Source: Akanthomyces muscarius (lineage: Eukaryota > Ascomycota > Sordariomycetes > Hypocreales > Cordycipitaceae). From it: a stretch of DNA of 64,000 bases. The notes beneath the pieces were generated by a model, which had not been told where the DNA came from, made no database searches, and was given only the letters and a program-made list of their open reading frames with translations. Location of the stretch: the NCBI RefSeq assembly GCF_028009165.1, contig NC_079242.1:2790001-2854000 (forward strand), in the 5' to 3' direction. A program made the position numbers and the translations under genes. This document shows, piece by piece, positions 54,151 to 64,000 of this stretch (its first letter is position 1; each line of letters starts with the position of its first letter).

Positions 54151-54952
54151 CTTGGCAATTTAAGTACCTGTAGGTGTTTGTGCGACGACCTTTTCGAGAC
54201 CCAATCATGCCATGTATGGCCAAGGCAGCGCCCCTTGTGTTAGGTCGCGCGCGGTCGAGAAGGAGGACGCCAAAGTGCGATTAAGCTGATCAATCAGGCT
54301 GTCGAGGTCTCGGCGCCATTCACGGTCTGCGTTACCGGCTATCCGGGCGGGCTGCCTATTTACTTGGTGTTGGTAGGCATCAGGTCCTCTAATCAATCTG
54401 CTTCGCCACGAGCGACTGAAGAGCGCAAGGATGAAGGATGCTGGTACTGGATACCATGATATTTTGCAATGTAGCAAAAGTGTGTATTCTTAGGCATATT
54501 TAGTAATAGCAGACCTCCCTTATCCGAGAGGCTCGCAGATTGTAATGGACGAGGATGCGAGGCCAACTCGGACGAAAAAGATCCAGCGATATCAGTCACA
54601 GCCGAATAATAACCTCGAGTATCGCTAGGCATCCACGACAGAGTGTTGCTGCAGCGCCGATCAACGTCAGGCCAGAAAAGTCCTATCGTCCTACTTCTGC
54701 TGTAAATACCCCGCTCCTGTTGCTCCTTGAGCTTTCTCCAAATGGTTTGATCTTTCGAAAACTGACTCAACGGAGTAGTGGCGCCCAGAAGGAATAAGGT
54801 GGCGCTGATATCCACGGTAAAAGGAATCCGGACGATCTCGCTTTACCTCACCCTCGCTCTCCAGTGCCGTTTCCCGCTCACTTGGTCTTGGTCTCCGATT
54901 CGCAATGCTACATCGTCCTCGTCAACCTCTTTACCACCAATCAGTTCTAGTG
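54151..54952. other. Gene-free stretch between DOPA-dioxygenase relic and hydrolase
   Basis: Minus-strand frames at 54205-54477 and 54393-54815 overlap and match no family I know. No gene is supported; decayed coding DNA is possible given the flanking pseudogenes. Confidence 0.3.
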
Positions 54953-56125
54953 TTAGATGCGCCTGGCGCCTAATCGCTCGTTACACACGACCGATAATTT
55001 CGTTACAAGCTCCAACATGTCGGTATCAACAACAACATGAGCAGCACTCGACGGCACTTTACCACAGTGCACGGTACCAACGTTGCCGATAACTGCAATA
55101 ACCGCATCTCCTTTTTCCTTCCACCACAGCGCACCCGTGAAGCCGAGGACACTACCGAAGTGACCGATCCATGCTTCATTGGCACCGTCTTTCCTCCGGA
55201 AGATGCCACGTCCCATATCCTCATTCTTCGTTATAGGCGTCCACGCAGTCAGCAGAGCCATGGATGCAGGGTGCAGAAGGGTTCCGCCGCGAAGAGCGAT
55301 TGCGAGCTTGACAAGATCTGAGGCAGACGACACCATGCCGCCCGCCGTCCACTCCACTGACAAGTTGGACCCGGTGCAATCTATCAGTTGGCCATGCTCC
55401 GTAAAGGCCGGGGGGACTCCTGCATCCTCGCGAAAATTGTCCGTGGCCCAGTGATACCGGCGGGGGGCGACCCTCACGTCGTTTGCGCCCGGCTCGAATC
55501 CCTCGAGAAACGTGTGTTTCATGCCCAATGGGCCCAGGATCCGTCGTCGCATCTCTCTTTCGGCGGTGTTGCCGGTGGCCTTTTCAATTATCAATCCAAG
55601 CAGCGTGTAGTTTGTGTTGGCGTAACCGTATTCGCCTGGATTTGGAGCCGTCCTCCTTGGTCGACGAATGTACTCCAGGGGCTCCGCCTTGCCCCAAGCG
55701 TGGGCTGGGTCAAGCTTGTCGCCGCGTCCCTCTCTGATCCATACAGGATCGTCTTCCCAACTGTCAATGCCCGCATGATGGCTCAGCAAGAGCTCCACGG
55801 TTGCACTCGCCGCATTGTCAATATCGCGATATAGACCAGGACTCAGCACCTTGCCGACCGTGTCTGACAGGTGCAGCTTGCCTTCCTCTATGAGCTGGAA
55901 AACCACAACAGCCACGAACACTTTGGTGATGCTGCCGATGCCAAAGATGTGAGAGGGCTCAACCGGTGCCACTCCATCAACTGAACCGGCGGTCAGGTTC
56001 CAATGTCCGTCGGCCGTGGCTATTGCGGCAGACAGGCCAGGCACACCCGCCGCGATGCTCTCTGTCAGTATTGCTTGGAGTTTGGCTATGCAGTCGGTCT
56101 CATGATTTCCAGAGGTATCGCCCAT
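54953..56125 (-). CDS. Serine hydrolase of beta-lactamase/DD-peptidase fold
   Basis: Single exon, 390 aa. Catalytic motifs of the class C beta-lactamase/esterase group: SITK (65-68; Ser65 nucleophile, Lys68), YAN at 168-170 (GYANTNYTLLG) and a third motif GHFGSVLGF in place of KTG. Family sequence around them is LSHHAGI, PGEYGYANTNY, GPLGMKHTF and WTAGGMVSSASDL. No signal peptide, so probably intracellular. Fungal relatives include hydrolases of amides, esters or lactones, some in metabolite clusters; substrate unknown. The frame is intact although genes on both sides are broken. The direction is the same as its neighbours. Confidence 0.9.
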   Translation of the reverse strand: MGDTSGNHETDCIAKLQAILTESIAAGVPGLSAAIATADGHWNLTAGSVDGVAPVEPSHIFGIGSITKVFVAVVVFQLIEEGKLHLSDTVGKVLSPGLYRDIDNAASATVELLLSHHAGIDSWEDDPVWIREGRGDKLDPAHAWGKAEPLEYIRRPRRTAPNPGEYGYANTNYTLLGLIIEKATGNTAEREMRRRILGPLGMKHTFLEGFEPGANDVRVAPRRYHWATDNFREDAGVPPAFTEHGQLIDCTGSNLSVEWTAGGMVSSASDLVKLAIALRGGTLLHPASMALLTAWTPITKNEDMGRGIFRRKDGANEAWIGHFGSVLGFTGALWWKEKGDAVIAVIGNVGTVHCGKVPSSAAHVVVDTDMLELVTKLSVVCNERLGARRI

Positions 56126-56489
56126 GATAGCTGCGTACTTTTGACGGTGCTAGCTTTGTGCGGGGGTTACGTAGGTATGAAAGTGTGCTCGGCGCCAGGT
56201 GTATCCCGCGCATCGCATAGCGTGGGGCCTTTGGAAGTCCCGGGGCCCGCTTTTGGTTTCCGACACCAAACAATTCTGCCATGCTGTTCTTTGTTATAGT
56301 TTTGTCGGTTGTAAACCGATGCTCTTGTAGGTTTCCAAGAAGGTTTTATTTTGAGTGGAGCGTTGAATCATGCCAACCCAGCAGAAGAAGGCATCGCACG
56401 GGTAGCGTGCACAATGGCTAGCAGTGTTCAACGAACAGGAAGCAACATGAGCTGCACCATTGCATCGTCTCTTAGGAACGCCGGTGTGT
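56126..56489. other. Promoter region of the serine hydrolase
   Basis: About 360 bases between the hydrolase ATG and the 3' end of the dehydrogenase relic; no gene seen. Confidence 0.4.
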
Positions 56490-57537
56490 ACTGTCAGTAT
56501 AACTGATAGGCTTCCTCCAACTTTCGAGGCAGGATTGGGCCAAAGGGCGCACGCCTGCAGGCTCTGCGGAAGATATTCCAGCATAAATCAGCTTCGAAGC
56601 TTGCGGTGCGCAGGGTGAGACACCAAGTCCTCGGAGTAGCTAGACCCCCGCTTGCTGACAACGGCAGGCAACTCGCTGTCGCTTTGTGACGGGCTGGTGG
56701 AGTAGAAGAGCCCGCCAGTCTGGCCAAGCAGCTTTCCGACGATTTCCGTCCCTGCCTCAGTTCCTGTGGCTTCTAGAATTGCATCGTAGGGCCCATGGTC
56801 CCGAATGGACTGTACAACATCATCCTAGGCCCGCTGATTGTATATGATGGAAGCTGGGTTTCGTCTTCGGACGAATAGTTCATTTGCGCGAGAGCCTGTC
56901 GTCACTACCTCGTAACCCGCATCGGACGCATACTTGACAGCGAGACCACCTATAGCTGTTCATCCGCCATCGATTAGAATACGTTTCTGGTCTTTCTCGC
57001 TCTGGCCGGAGGCCGTAGGTCTCTCGAGACCTATGTGGATCGTAAAGCGCCGATACAACAGTCGCCAGGTTAGCAATGACACCAGCACCGTCTTCGTAAC
57101 GATTCAGTGCCGAGTTTCAGAACATTGCGTTCCAAAGCTAGCGGATACTTTTGAAATGACGTGAATCGTTCTTCACAAGTAGTTGCGCCCCAGCGAGCTA
57201 CTGCGACACGGTCACCACAGGCCACAGAGGTGACGCCAGGAGCGATTTCGGTGACTATGCCAGCATACGCAGAGCCTAACATAGCTGGAAATTGAAGCTG
57301 GAGCATGTTGAACCTGTAAATCATGTCAGCACTTGTATGGCCGTGGTTGGATTCGCAAGACTTTTTTTGGCGGCGCTTACTTTGGATTTTGGCCTCGACT
57401 GGATTAAGTCTGATGACCTCGTTGCGGAGCCGGATCTCACCCGGGCCTGGTGTCCAATTCTGAATGCTATCGACCTTGAGCCGCTCGTTGGCTCCCATCA
57501 GCCATGCTGCTTGATTTTCGTTGCGGTTGAGTGCCAT
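56490..57537 (-). pseudogene. Zinc-type medium-chain dehydrogenase/enoyl reductase-like relic
   Basis: It begins MALNRNENQAAWL at 57537. Recognisable family segments follow in three frames: NEVIRLNPVEAKIQ, FPAMLGSAYAGIVTEIAPGVTSVACGDRV, then (shifted) YEDGAGVIANLATVVSALYDPH, then (shifted again) IGLERPTASGQ, GGLAVKYASDAGYEVV (nucleotide-binding region), YDAILEATGTEAGTEIVG, GGLFYSTSPSQSDSE and MLEYLPQSLQA. In the last frame the stops are TGA 56960-56962, TAG 56825-56827 and TGA 56588-56590. The intron-like GTAAGC...TACAG (67 bases) also fails in phase. At least two frameshifts and three nonsense codons mean no product. The closest relatives I recall are fungal zinc-binding oxidoreductases often found in metabolite clusters. 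Confidence 0.9.
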
Positions 57538-58445
57538 GACTTTGCTGCCTATAGCTACAGATAGACTTGTAAGTTGGATAGAAGGAGAGAACGGATAGCG
57601 GCAATTGGAACTTAAATAGTACGGGGTCTTGTGGAATTCGTAACTGCACTAACTAGTCAACCTGCCTGCAACGGCTCGGTAGTTGGGGTCGCTGGAAGCT
57701 AACAGCGCTTAATAGGGCACTAGGTTACGCTCACCAATATCAGCGGTCACATATTCGATACAGCACCCTTGGCTGTTATGCTAGAGAAGGCTAGACTCGG
57801 GTTTTGTCTAAAGTTTGCCGCTTCTAGTCCGTCGTCGCCATCGCCTTAAGCCCGCTCAACTAATCACTTTATGCCTGAAGATGGGCTGGCAGGCGGCACC
57901 TAAGAGAAATAAAGAGGCTCTAATTGAAAGGGTTGTCATGTTCTGGAAATGCGCGAAACAGGCAGTCTTCTGGCCGCAGCCTCCAGCAGCAATATTCAGC
58001 AGACTAACTTAAGAGACTCGCAGCACAAGCAAGGAGTGGCACGGGCGGACAGAGACAAGGGAGGATTAGAGGGACCGGAAATATATGTACAAGAAAGCTA
58101 TCCAAGACTCCAAATTATCGCGTGAAAGCCATCTTTACTTGCGGCCACAACAGGCCACCGCCAAACGCCATTGTAGAACCAAGATGGTGTACTTGCACCC
58201 GAGAAACGCGCTTCTAATTCTCGGTACTTACCGAAGAGTCGTTAGCTGGAGCTTCATAGGTCCGGAGCCAGCGACCACGACGGGAGCTCGCTGTAAACAA
58301 TAACCCGCCAAGTGGAGATCTATCTCTATTAAACTTACGACCCCAACAGCCAGATATCCACAGTCAAATTGGAGAAGCTAGGAGAGATTTACACGGGGGC
58401 CAAAGCAGCATACAAGCACTAGTCGACCAGCTAATGCACATAATC
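57538..58445. other. Non-coding tract with a possible SAP-like relic
   Basis: No intact gene. A 65-codon plus-strand frame (57815-58012; its first codon is not safely a start) contains LKPAQLITLCLKMGWQ...NKEALIERV, which resembles a SAP-type DNA-binding helix pair as in some transposon-derived or nuclear proteins. The flanking sequence is AT-richer than the genes and shows other short unconnected frames (58085-58303). Probably repeat-derived. Confidence 0.3.
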
Positions 58446-61400
58446 TCATGCCTCGCCTGAAAGAAGGGCTTGGAATGCCCCGCCATCCTTCACGCTCAAC
58501 TCCCGTGGCGATCCTGCCTCCACCAACCTACCGCCAGAAAGCACCAGCACCACGTCACTGTCCATGACGGTGTCTAGCCGATGTGCCACCGTAATCACCG
58601 TGTGGTTCCTAAACTCGTCCCGCACAATAGCCTGCATGACCCTGTCCGTCTCGGCGTCGACGTTGCTGGTGGCTTCGTCGAGGAGCACGACGCGCCCGCG
58701 GAGGGGCCGCATGAGGAGCGCGCGGGCAAGGGAAAAGAGCTGTTGTTGGCCCTGTGAGAGGGGCAACTTCTTCATGGGCAAGTCGAGAACTGAGATGAAA
58801 GGCCTTTCGGTCGCTTCTGGGTGTGTAGGGTGGTGGTTGTCGTTGTCGCCTTCAGAACCAGAGTCTTCGCTACTACTACTGTCGGAGCTATCCACGACGT
58901 CGGCACTGCGCGCGAGGAAAGATCCCCACAGGCCCACGCGTTCAAGCACTGCAATCATGTCATCGTCCGAAATGTTCGCACCAGCAATGTCGAGATTTTG
59001 TCTCACACTGTCCGTCTGGATGAGCATGGGGTCTTGCGGCACCGTGATGATACGAGAGCGGACGATGTTCCGCGGCAAACTGTATATATCAAGTCCGTCA
59101 ATTTTCAGCGTCCCTTCTTCCCTTGCTTCGATCAGCCGCAGCATGCTCAACAACAGCGACGACTTGCCGCTCCCCGTGCGACCAACAACGCCTACTTTCG
59201 TGCCCGCCGCGATGGAGAGGTTTATGCACTGCAGTGCTAAAGCTGACGTATTGTAGCTTGCTGAAAAGTTTGTAAACTCGACTGTGCCGCTCGCGGGCCA
59301 TGAAGTCGGTGCCAAATTGGCCATGCCTGGCTTCTCCTCGGGCTGAACCTCCTGCTCAAATGCGCGCAGCCTGGAGATCGCACCGAGCGATGTCTCCAGC
59401 TTGGTAAAAGCGGTGATGAGGCGGATTATATATCCATTTGCTTTCAAGATGACGTTCAAGGCGATACCGATCTGCCCACCCGTCGTGGTGCCCTTGAGAT
59501 AGATGGCAAGCCCTATGATACCCAGCGCCAGGCCCGGCATGATGAGGTCGAGGACGAGATCCAGCCAGCGCTGAATGCACACGAGTAAGTAATCCGGCCT
59601 CATAGATAAGTCGAGCTTGCTGGCATTTTTGTCAATAAACGCTTGCTGCCAGCCAAACGCCCGAATGGTCGACACGCCCTCCAGTGTCTCCAGAAAATTC
59701 GTATTCACGAGCGCGCGGGCCTCAAGATCGATAAATCGCAACTGCTTCGACGTCGCCAGGTACACTTTTTGTATCACGTACACCGCAGCGATTGTAAACG
59801 GCAGCGTGACTGTAATGAGCGGCTGTACAATAGCTAGTAGGATGCACTGGCACAGCAGGAGAAATACAGCTTGAAGCACCTGAAACAGGGCAAATGGTAG
59901 AGAGCGATCAATCATCGTCATGTCCGAGCTGAAGCGGTTGAGAGTGGTGCCGGTGGCCGTCGTGGAAAAGAAGGACTGCGGCGCGTGCATGACGGCGCGG
60001 AGGAGACGGGCATGCAGCGTGCTGCCGGCGTGTGGCGCAATGATGAGGAAGATGGTGCTGACTGCGCTGGTGACGGCAAGGAAGGCTGCAGACGTGAGTA
60101 GAAAATAGATGCCGGTGTAGAACCACATGTGCTCGCCTTTGCTCTCGGCCATCCTGCGCAGCCAGTATGGCATGGCGCCCTGAAGGCTCGCGTAGATGGT
60201 AAGGGCGCCGGCGAGGGTCAGAAGACGACGAGTCCCGATCGCGCTGAAATAGTACTCTATCATGAGTCAGATTGATGCTTGACGAAGCATATGCATTTCG
60301 TGCAACGTACTGTATACGACTGTATCGCCGGCCTTGCAAGTAATGTCCTTCATGTTGTGGGACTGCTCGGACTGTTCCGGCACACTTGTCGTGGTTTCTC
60401 GAAAATCGGCACCATCTCTTGTTCCATTATCGTCTTCTTTCACATCTTGGAGTTTCACCTTGCTAGTATATCCAGATCCATTTCGGAGCTTTCGCCATGT
60501 ACCTTGCTCTGCAATGCGGCCATTCTTGTCCAAGATGATGATGTGGTCCGCCAACGGCAAATGCTGAGCTGTGGGCTGGTCAATGGAAAGAACGCTTGTC
60601 AGACAATGTTTTATCACTCACCGGCATGACTAATGAGGAGAACCGTCGTGCCACGTTCTTTGAACAGCCCCTTTGGTCCCAGGAGCTTGTTGATAATGTG
60701 TCGCTCTGTGGACGCATCAAGAGCAGAAAGCACATCGTCGAGGATGATAAAGTCCCGATTGGCAAAGACGGCACGCGCCAGGGCCTTGGATAGTCAGCTC
60801 CAACACTCAATTTAAGCAGTGCGGGGGAAGTACGTACGACTCTCTGCCTCTGCCCGCCGGACAGCATTACCCCGCGACTGCCAATGACAGTTTGATCGCC
60901 ATCCGGCATCTGGTCAATATCTTCCTGCAAATCGCAGACATGCACAACATTCCTATATTTCTTATCCTCTCTCACACTGCCTTGGTGATACGGGCCGCAT
61001 ATCACCTCTTTTATTGTACCATTGGTGAGCCACGGCGTCTGCGAGCAGTATGCAAGCGCCCAGCTGTCCATGTATATCGCGCCTGAATCTTGCGGGAGGT
61101 CGCCCAATACTGCCTTCGCGAGGGTTGTCTTACCGACACCAACCGCACCTGCGACTACAACGATATCGCCTTTGTTGCATTTGGTGTTGATGCTATGCAG
61201 GACAGGGTCCGCTGCAGATGCTGGGCGAATAGTGGCGTTGTGAAACTCCACAGCAGCAACGCTGGAGGATCTATGAGGCCCTGGTACTAGCATAACACCG
61301 TCGCCATTACTTTCTTGCATCGATATTTCTCTCTTGTCATGCAACGGTGGCGTAAGAAGATGCTGCTGGATGCGTTCGAAGGATGCCATGATGGAGGCCG

Positions 61401-63359
61401 CTTCCGGCATGACACCAAAGAGCGTATTGGCTGGGGTGGTAACTAAGGCAATGATGGCAATAGAAGTAAATATCATTTCCACATCAAGGAATCTGTGGTC
61501 CCGAAATTGTGCTTGAGCGGCGTAAAAAATGAGCGTTATGGCGGGACTAAAAAGGTTCAACCCAACGGCTGTGAACGTTAGCTGGCGACAGGGGAATGGC
61601 TAGGGTGTCACTTGCAGCTGCAGAAATATGCCACCATGAGCCGGTAAAACCCAGTGAATTCTTCAAGTTCGTTCTCTCGGCTAGACTGAAGTCTGGATTC
61701 TGTCTTTTCCACGAGACCCATCATCTTTATATTTTTCATGGAGTCTAGGACAGCTTTTGTCGCAGATATTCGCGTCTGGGTGGCCTGGCTGAACGCCATG
61801 TACCGTTCATTGATATCATCTGTCAAGTATTTAACGATGCGAGATGTGGCTTCAAATCGCAGTTTTTAGCATGACGACTCGAGTTACGCGAACAATTGTA
61901 CAACGCGATGGGGTAAAGACTCACCTATCACCACGAGAGGAGGTGCTATGCAGGCCCAGCCCATCTCATCGGCGAGCAAGTATGTTCCGATGCATAATTC
62001 CAAGACCGTCGACCATATATTATGAAAGAGACTGGGGAAGCCCGCAGCATCTTCGGCATCGGTGCTCATGAGCGTCACTGCGGCAGTTTCATCAAAGACA
62101 CCATCCTTGAGCGTGAGGGAATCACTGTAGATAATGCCTACGAGACCTAACCGCGAAATGCGTTCGATGCGTGCAAGTAGGCGTTGATATATCCCATCGA
62201 AAATCTATATTAGCGGTCAGCACTTCTATAGTCACTGCGGCCATTGCTTCGTGTCGACGCACCGCCATGCCAGTGTAAATGATGAATGTGAATAGCAGCA
62301 GCCGAAATGCCTCATTTCGCGTTTCAAATGGCGTCAAATCTTTTGTGACAAATTGAATCGTGCGGCTGATGAGAAGTGGTTGACAGCTTTGCAGTATGAC
62401 AAAGATGGCACGTGGTGGAATGATGTACACGTTTGGCCACCAGAGACATTTCCACTGCGCTCGCAGTAAGGTGAAGCGGCCTTCTGGCTTTCCTAGACTC
62501 GCATTTAGTTGGATTCGTCATATTTTGGTCAGCGCTCACTTACTTCTCTTGCTCCATTCTTCCAGCATTGCTTTCCGCGCCTCTGCCGCATCCAGTGATT
62601 GGGACAAGGGTGGCATATCGCCCAAAGACAATGGGTTGGTGTACCCGACTTTGAGAATTTTATTCACCCACCAGAAAAAGCACCTGCCCATAATACCAGT
62701 TGTTTCCTCAGGAGATAACTTATTGTATGGATCGCGCAGAATAGACCTCTTTGTCCGGCTTTCCAGCACAAGCAGTACGAGTTGTGCTGCAAACGCAAGT
62801 CCAGCAAGGCTCAGTAGGGAACCTGAATTCTTCGCTATGTAGAGGAGACCGGTCTGGATGACGTCACTCGAGCATGTTAGCAGCAAATATCCAGTTATAA
62901 TTGTAGATGGCGCAACAGCTCTGCCGTGCTCCAAGAAAGAAAGCACGACGACGGCAATGTCTTTGGTCAGGAAAAGCAGCTCGGTGCCGCGAAAGGTCCA
63001 CGGCGACATCGGAACGTCCTCCCAAAGATGGGCTATCCGCAAGACCAAGAGCAGAAGAGTTACTGCCTGGAAGTCAATCTGTTAGCTAGTGTATACTCTC
63101 TAGCTCATTCGGAGATGCCCACAATCTTGGCGTAACCGCGACGGTTTGGGAGCACAACGAGCTTTGAGCGCCGTAGTTGCTGGATTCTAAAAGGGGCGCC
63201 GACGAGAACCCAAATAGATGGGCCAATTATCATCAGGCCCTGAAGAGCGGCATCCAATGTAGGATTATGGGAGAGGTATCCACGAAGCGGTACTGAGTTG
63301 TCGTTTCCGAGGCAGAGCTGCTCGGGCCAGTTGCCGAGCGCAGACGTTGGCGACCACAT
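58446..63359 (-). CDS. ABCC-type (MRP-like) full ABC transporter
   Basis: 1482 aa in nine exons: 63359-63123, 63066-62544, 62492-62263, 62204-61925, 61849-61612, 61546-60838, 60784-60622, 60568-60311, 60256-58446. All eight introns are 51-75 bases with GT...AG ends, and phases close. Layout TMD0-TMD1-NBD1-TMD2-NBD2, about 17 membrane helices. NBD1: Walker A GAVGVGKTTL (about 636-645), signature LSGGQRQRV, Walker B FIILDDVLSALD. NBD2: Walker A GRTGSGKSSLL (about 1250), signature LSQGQQQLF, Walker B VVLLDEATSNVD. The Asp after Walker B in NBD1 and Glu in NBD2 are the usual ABCC asymmetry (one degenerate site). An acidic Ser-rich insert precedes the NBD2 signature. Likely exporter of conjugates or metabolites at plasma or vacuolar membrane. 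The acceptors of introns 1 and 5 are least certain. Confidence 0.92.
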
Positions 63360-63612
63360 GGCGGCTTGAGATTTCGCGATTGAGATACAGGGAAGCTTGT
63401 CCGAGTTGAATATTTCGGGATTATGCTGCTTTCAAAAATGCCTTCCCCGCGTTTGCAAGGGATAAATTAAGAGGCACTGAGAACGACAAGGCTGCTGCAC
63501 CTCTTATACGTCCGTCGCACAGGACCCACCAAGCCACTCAGGGTCGCCCGCAGCTACAGCTCTTCTTCTACGCCTCAGACAACGCAAAATAATCGGTTGT
63601 GATACTTTTTAT
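63360..63612. promoter_or_regulatory. Upstream region of the ABC transporter
   Basis: 253 bases between the transporter ATG and the stop of the UstYa-like gene on the same strand; it must hold the transporter promoter. No specific site is identified. Confidence 0.4.
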
Positions 63613-64000
63613 TCATCGAATCTCAACTAGACACGAAGAGAATCCCACCGTCGTCTCCGTAGTGAAGCTCGCTAGCTTCTCCGGCTCCAGCTCCGCCGTG
63701 TACATGAGCACTTCTGAGCAATGTCTTGTGTGGTGAAAGCTCGCGCTGTTGTCGTCCAAGTACAGACCGCCCTTCAGGTACCCCTTATGTTGCTTCTGCC
63801 AGACGTATGCGCAATGTACCGCGTGCTCCTTGGCGGTTGTGTAGTACTTGCCCGGCTCGACTCTCTCCGCCATGGCCGCCAGATCCAGCATCTCCTCGCC
63901 TTCTGCGTCGTTGTATCCATGCCAATTCACCGCTCTCTGGTACGCTGCGGCCGTCTCGGCGTCGAAGCACGGCTCGGGCACCCACAGGAAGGATAGGACG
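63613..64000 (-). CDS. UstYa-like (DUF3328) protein, C-terminal part, cut by window edge
   Basis: The frame is open from the window edge to the stop at 63613 (129 codons, no ATG within, so the start lies outside). Two H-x-x-H-C motifs, HAVHC and HTRHC, are spaced about 30 residues apart; this pair defines UstYa-type oxidases, though here the linker (VWQKQHKGYLKGG...) fits a divergent subgroup. UstYa proteins modify ribosomal-peptide and other fungal metabolites (cyclisation, chlorination-linked oxidation in known clusters); some subgroup members have no known role. The usual N-terminal membrane helix would be outside the window. The placement beside an ABCC exporter in the same direction suggests a cluster edge (inference). 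Confidence 0.65.
   Translation of the reverse strand, partial: VLSFLWVPEPCFDAETAAAYQRAVNWHGYNDAEGEEMLDLAAMAERVEPGKYYTTAKEHAVHCAYVWQKQHKGYLKGGLYLDDNSASFHHTRHCSEVLMYTAELEPEKLASFTTETTVGFSSCLVEIR

Noticed and set aside
54393..54815. 140-codon minus-strand frame between the dioxygenase relic and the hydrolase
   Set aside because: No recognisable domain, overlaps another frame, region flanked by pseudogenes.
57003..57100. Repeat-induced point mutation as sole cause of the dehydrogenase relic
   Set aside because: The lesions include frameshifts, which that process does not make, and the G to A / C to T pattern is too sparse.
60580..61560. Separate ORF-level 'half transporters' in 58.4-63.4 kb
   Set aside because: Splice sites and phase join the pieces into one full ABCC gene; treating them as several genes would be an artefact of introns.

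Overview
The window is nuclear DNA of a filamentous ascomycete. Most genes are broken by 46-140 bp introns with GT(A/G)AG(T) donors and (C/T)AG acceptors. Pyrimidine-rich leaders, a Zn2Cys6 regulator, a Ste7-type MAPKK, a UstYa-like protein and the sequence style of the neutral trehalase, isocitrate lyase and SPT6 point to Sordariomycetes, probably Hypocreales (inference from remembered family sequences; no search was run). No tRNA, rRNA, CRISPR or intact transposon was seen. Exon boundaries below were built by hand from splice signals, reading phase and family continuity.

Layout. 0.8-1.3 kb: a small cysteine-rich protein with an MGCC lipidation signal. 2.5-5.4 kb: two tandem kinase-like genes (-) that both lack catalytic residues, followed by a decayed 226-bp tandem repeat. 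6.7-7.3 kb: an STF2-like stress protein whose ATG is split by an intron, with five tandem AGGGG boxes upstream. 7.3-10.3 kb: no convincing gene. 10.3-14.7 kb: SPT6 (-). 16.3-18.0 kb: a STE7-type MAPKK (+). 18.4-19.3 kb: a HAD phosphatase (-). 20.7-23.0 kb: a Zn2Cys6 factor (+). 23.1-24.1 kb: a DyP-type peroxidase (-). 25.8-28.9 kb: a BRE4-like membrane protein (+). 29.2-31.7 kb: DPB2 (-), sharing a 306-bp promoter with a conserved mitochondrial-looking protein (32.0-32.8 kb, +). 33.7-35.9 kb: SNF1 kinase (+), converging on isocitrate lyase (36.4-38.6 kb, -). 41.0-41.8 kb: an F-box relic. 42.9-45.3 kb: neutral trehalase (+). 45.6-46.7 kb: a methyltransferase (-). 47.7-48.5 kb: a yippee-type zinc protein (-). 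50.3-51.4 kb: an F-box/ankyrin protein (-). 53.4-58.4 kb: a decaying accessory tract with a broken DOPA-dioxygenase-like gene, an intact serine beta-lactamase-fold hydrolase and a heavily broken medium-chain dehydrogenase. 58.4-64.0 kb: a nine-exon ABCC transporter and, cut by the window edge, a UstYa-like gene. These last two may be the rim of a secondary-metabolite cluster.

Functional themes. The core genes serve transcription and replication (SPT6, DPB2), signalling (MAPKK, SNF1) and reserve-carbon metabolism (isocitrate lyase, trehalase). SNF1, isocitrate lyase and trehalase within 12 kb is notable, because SNF1 signalling derepresses glyoxylate-cycle genes. The likeliest novelties are the tandem pseudokinase pair with a co-duplicated upstream module, the internally duplicated MGCC protein, the unusual introns (split start codon, GC-AG, frame-preserving) and the pseudogene-rich tract beside the transporter/UstYa pair.
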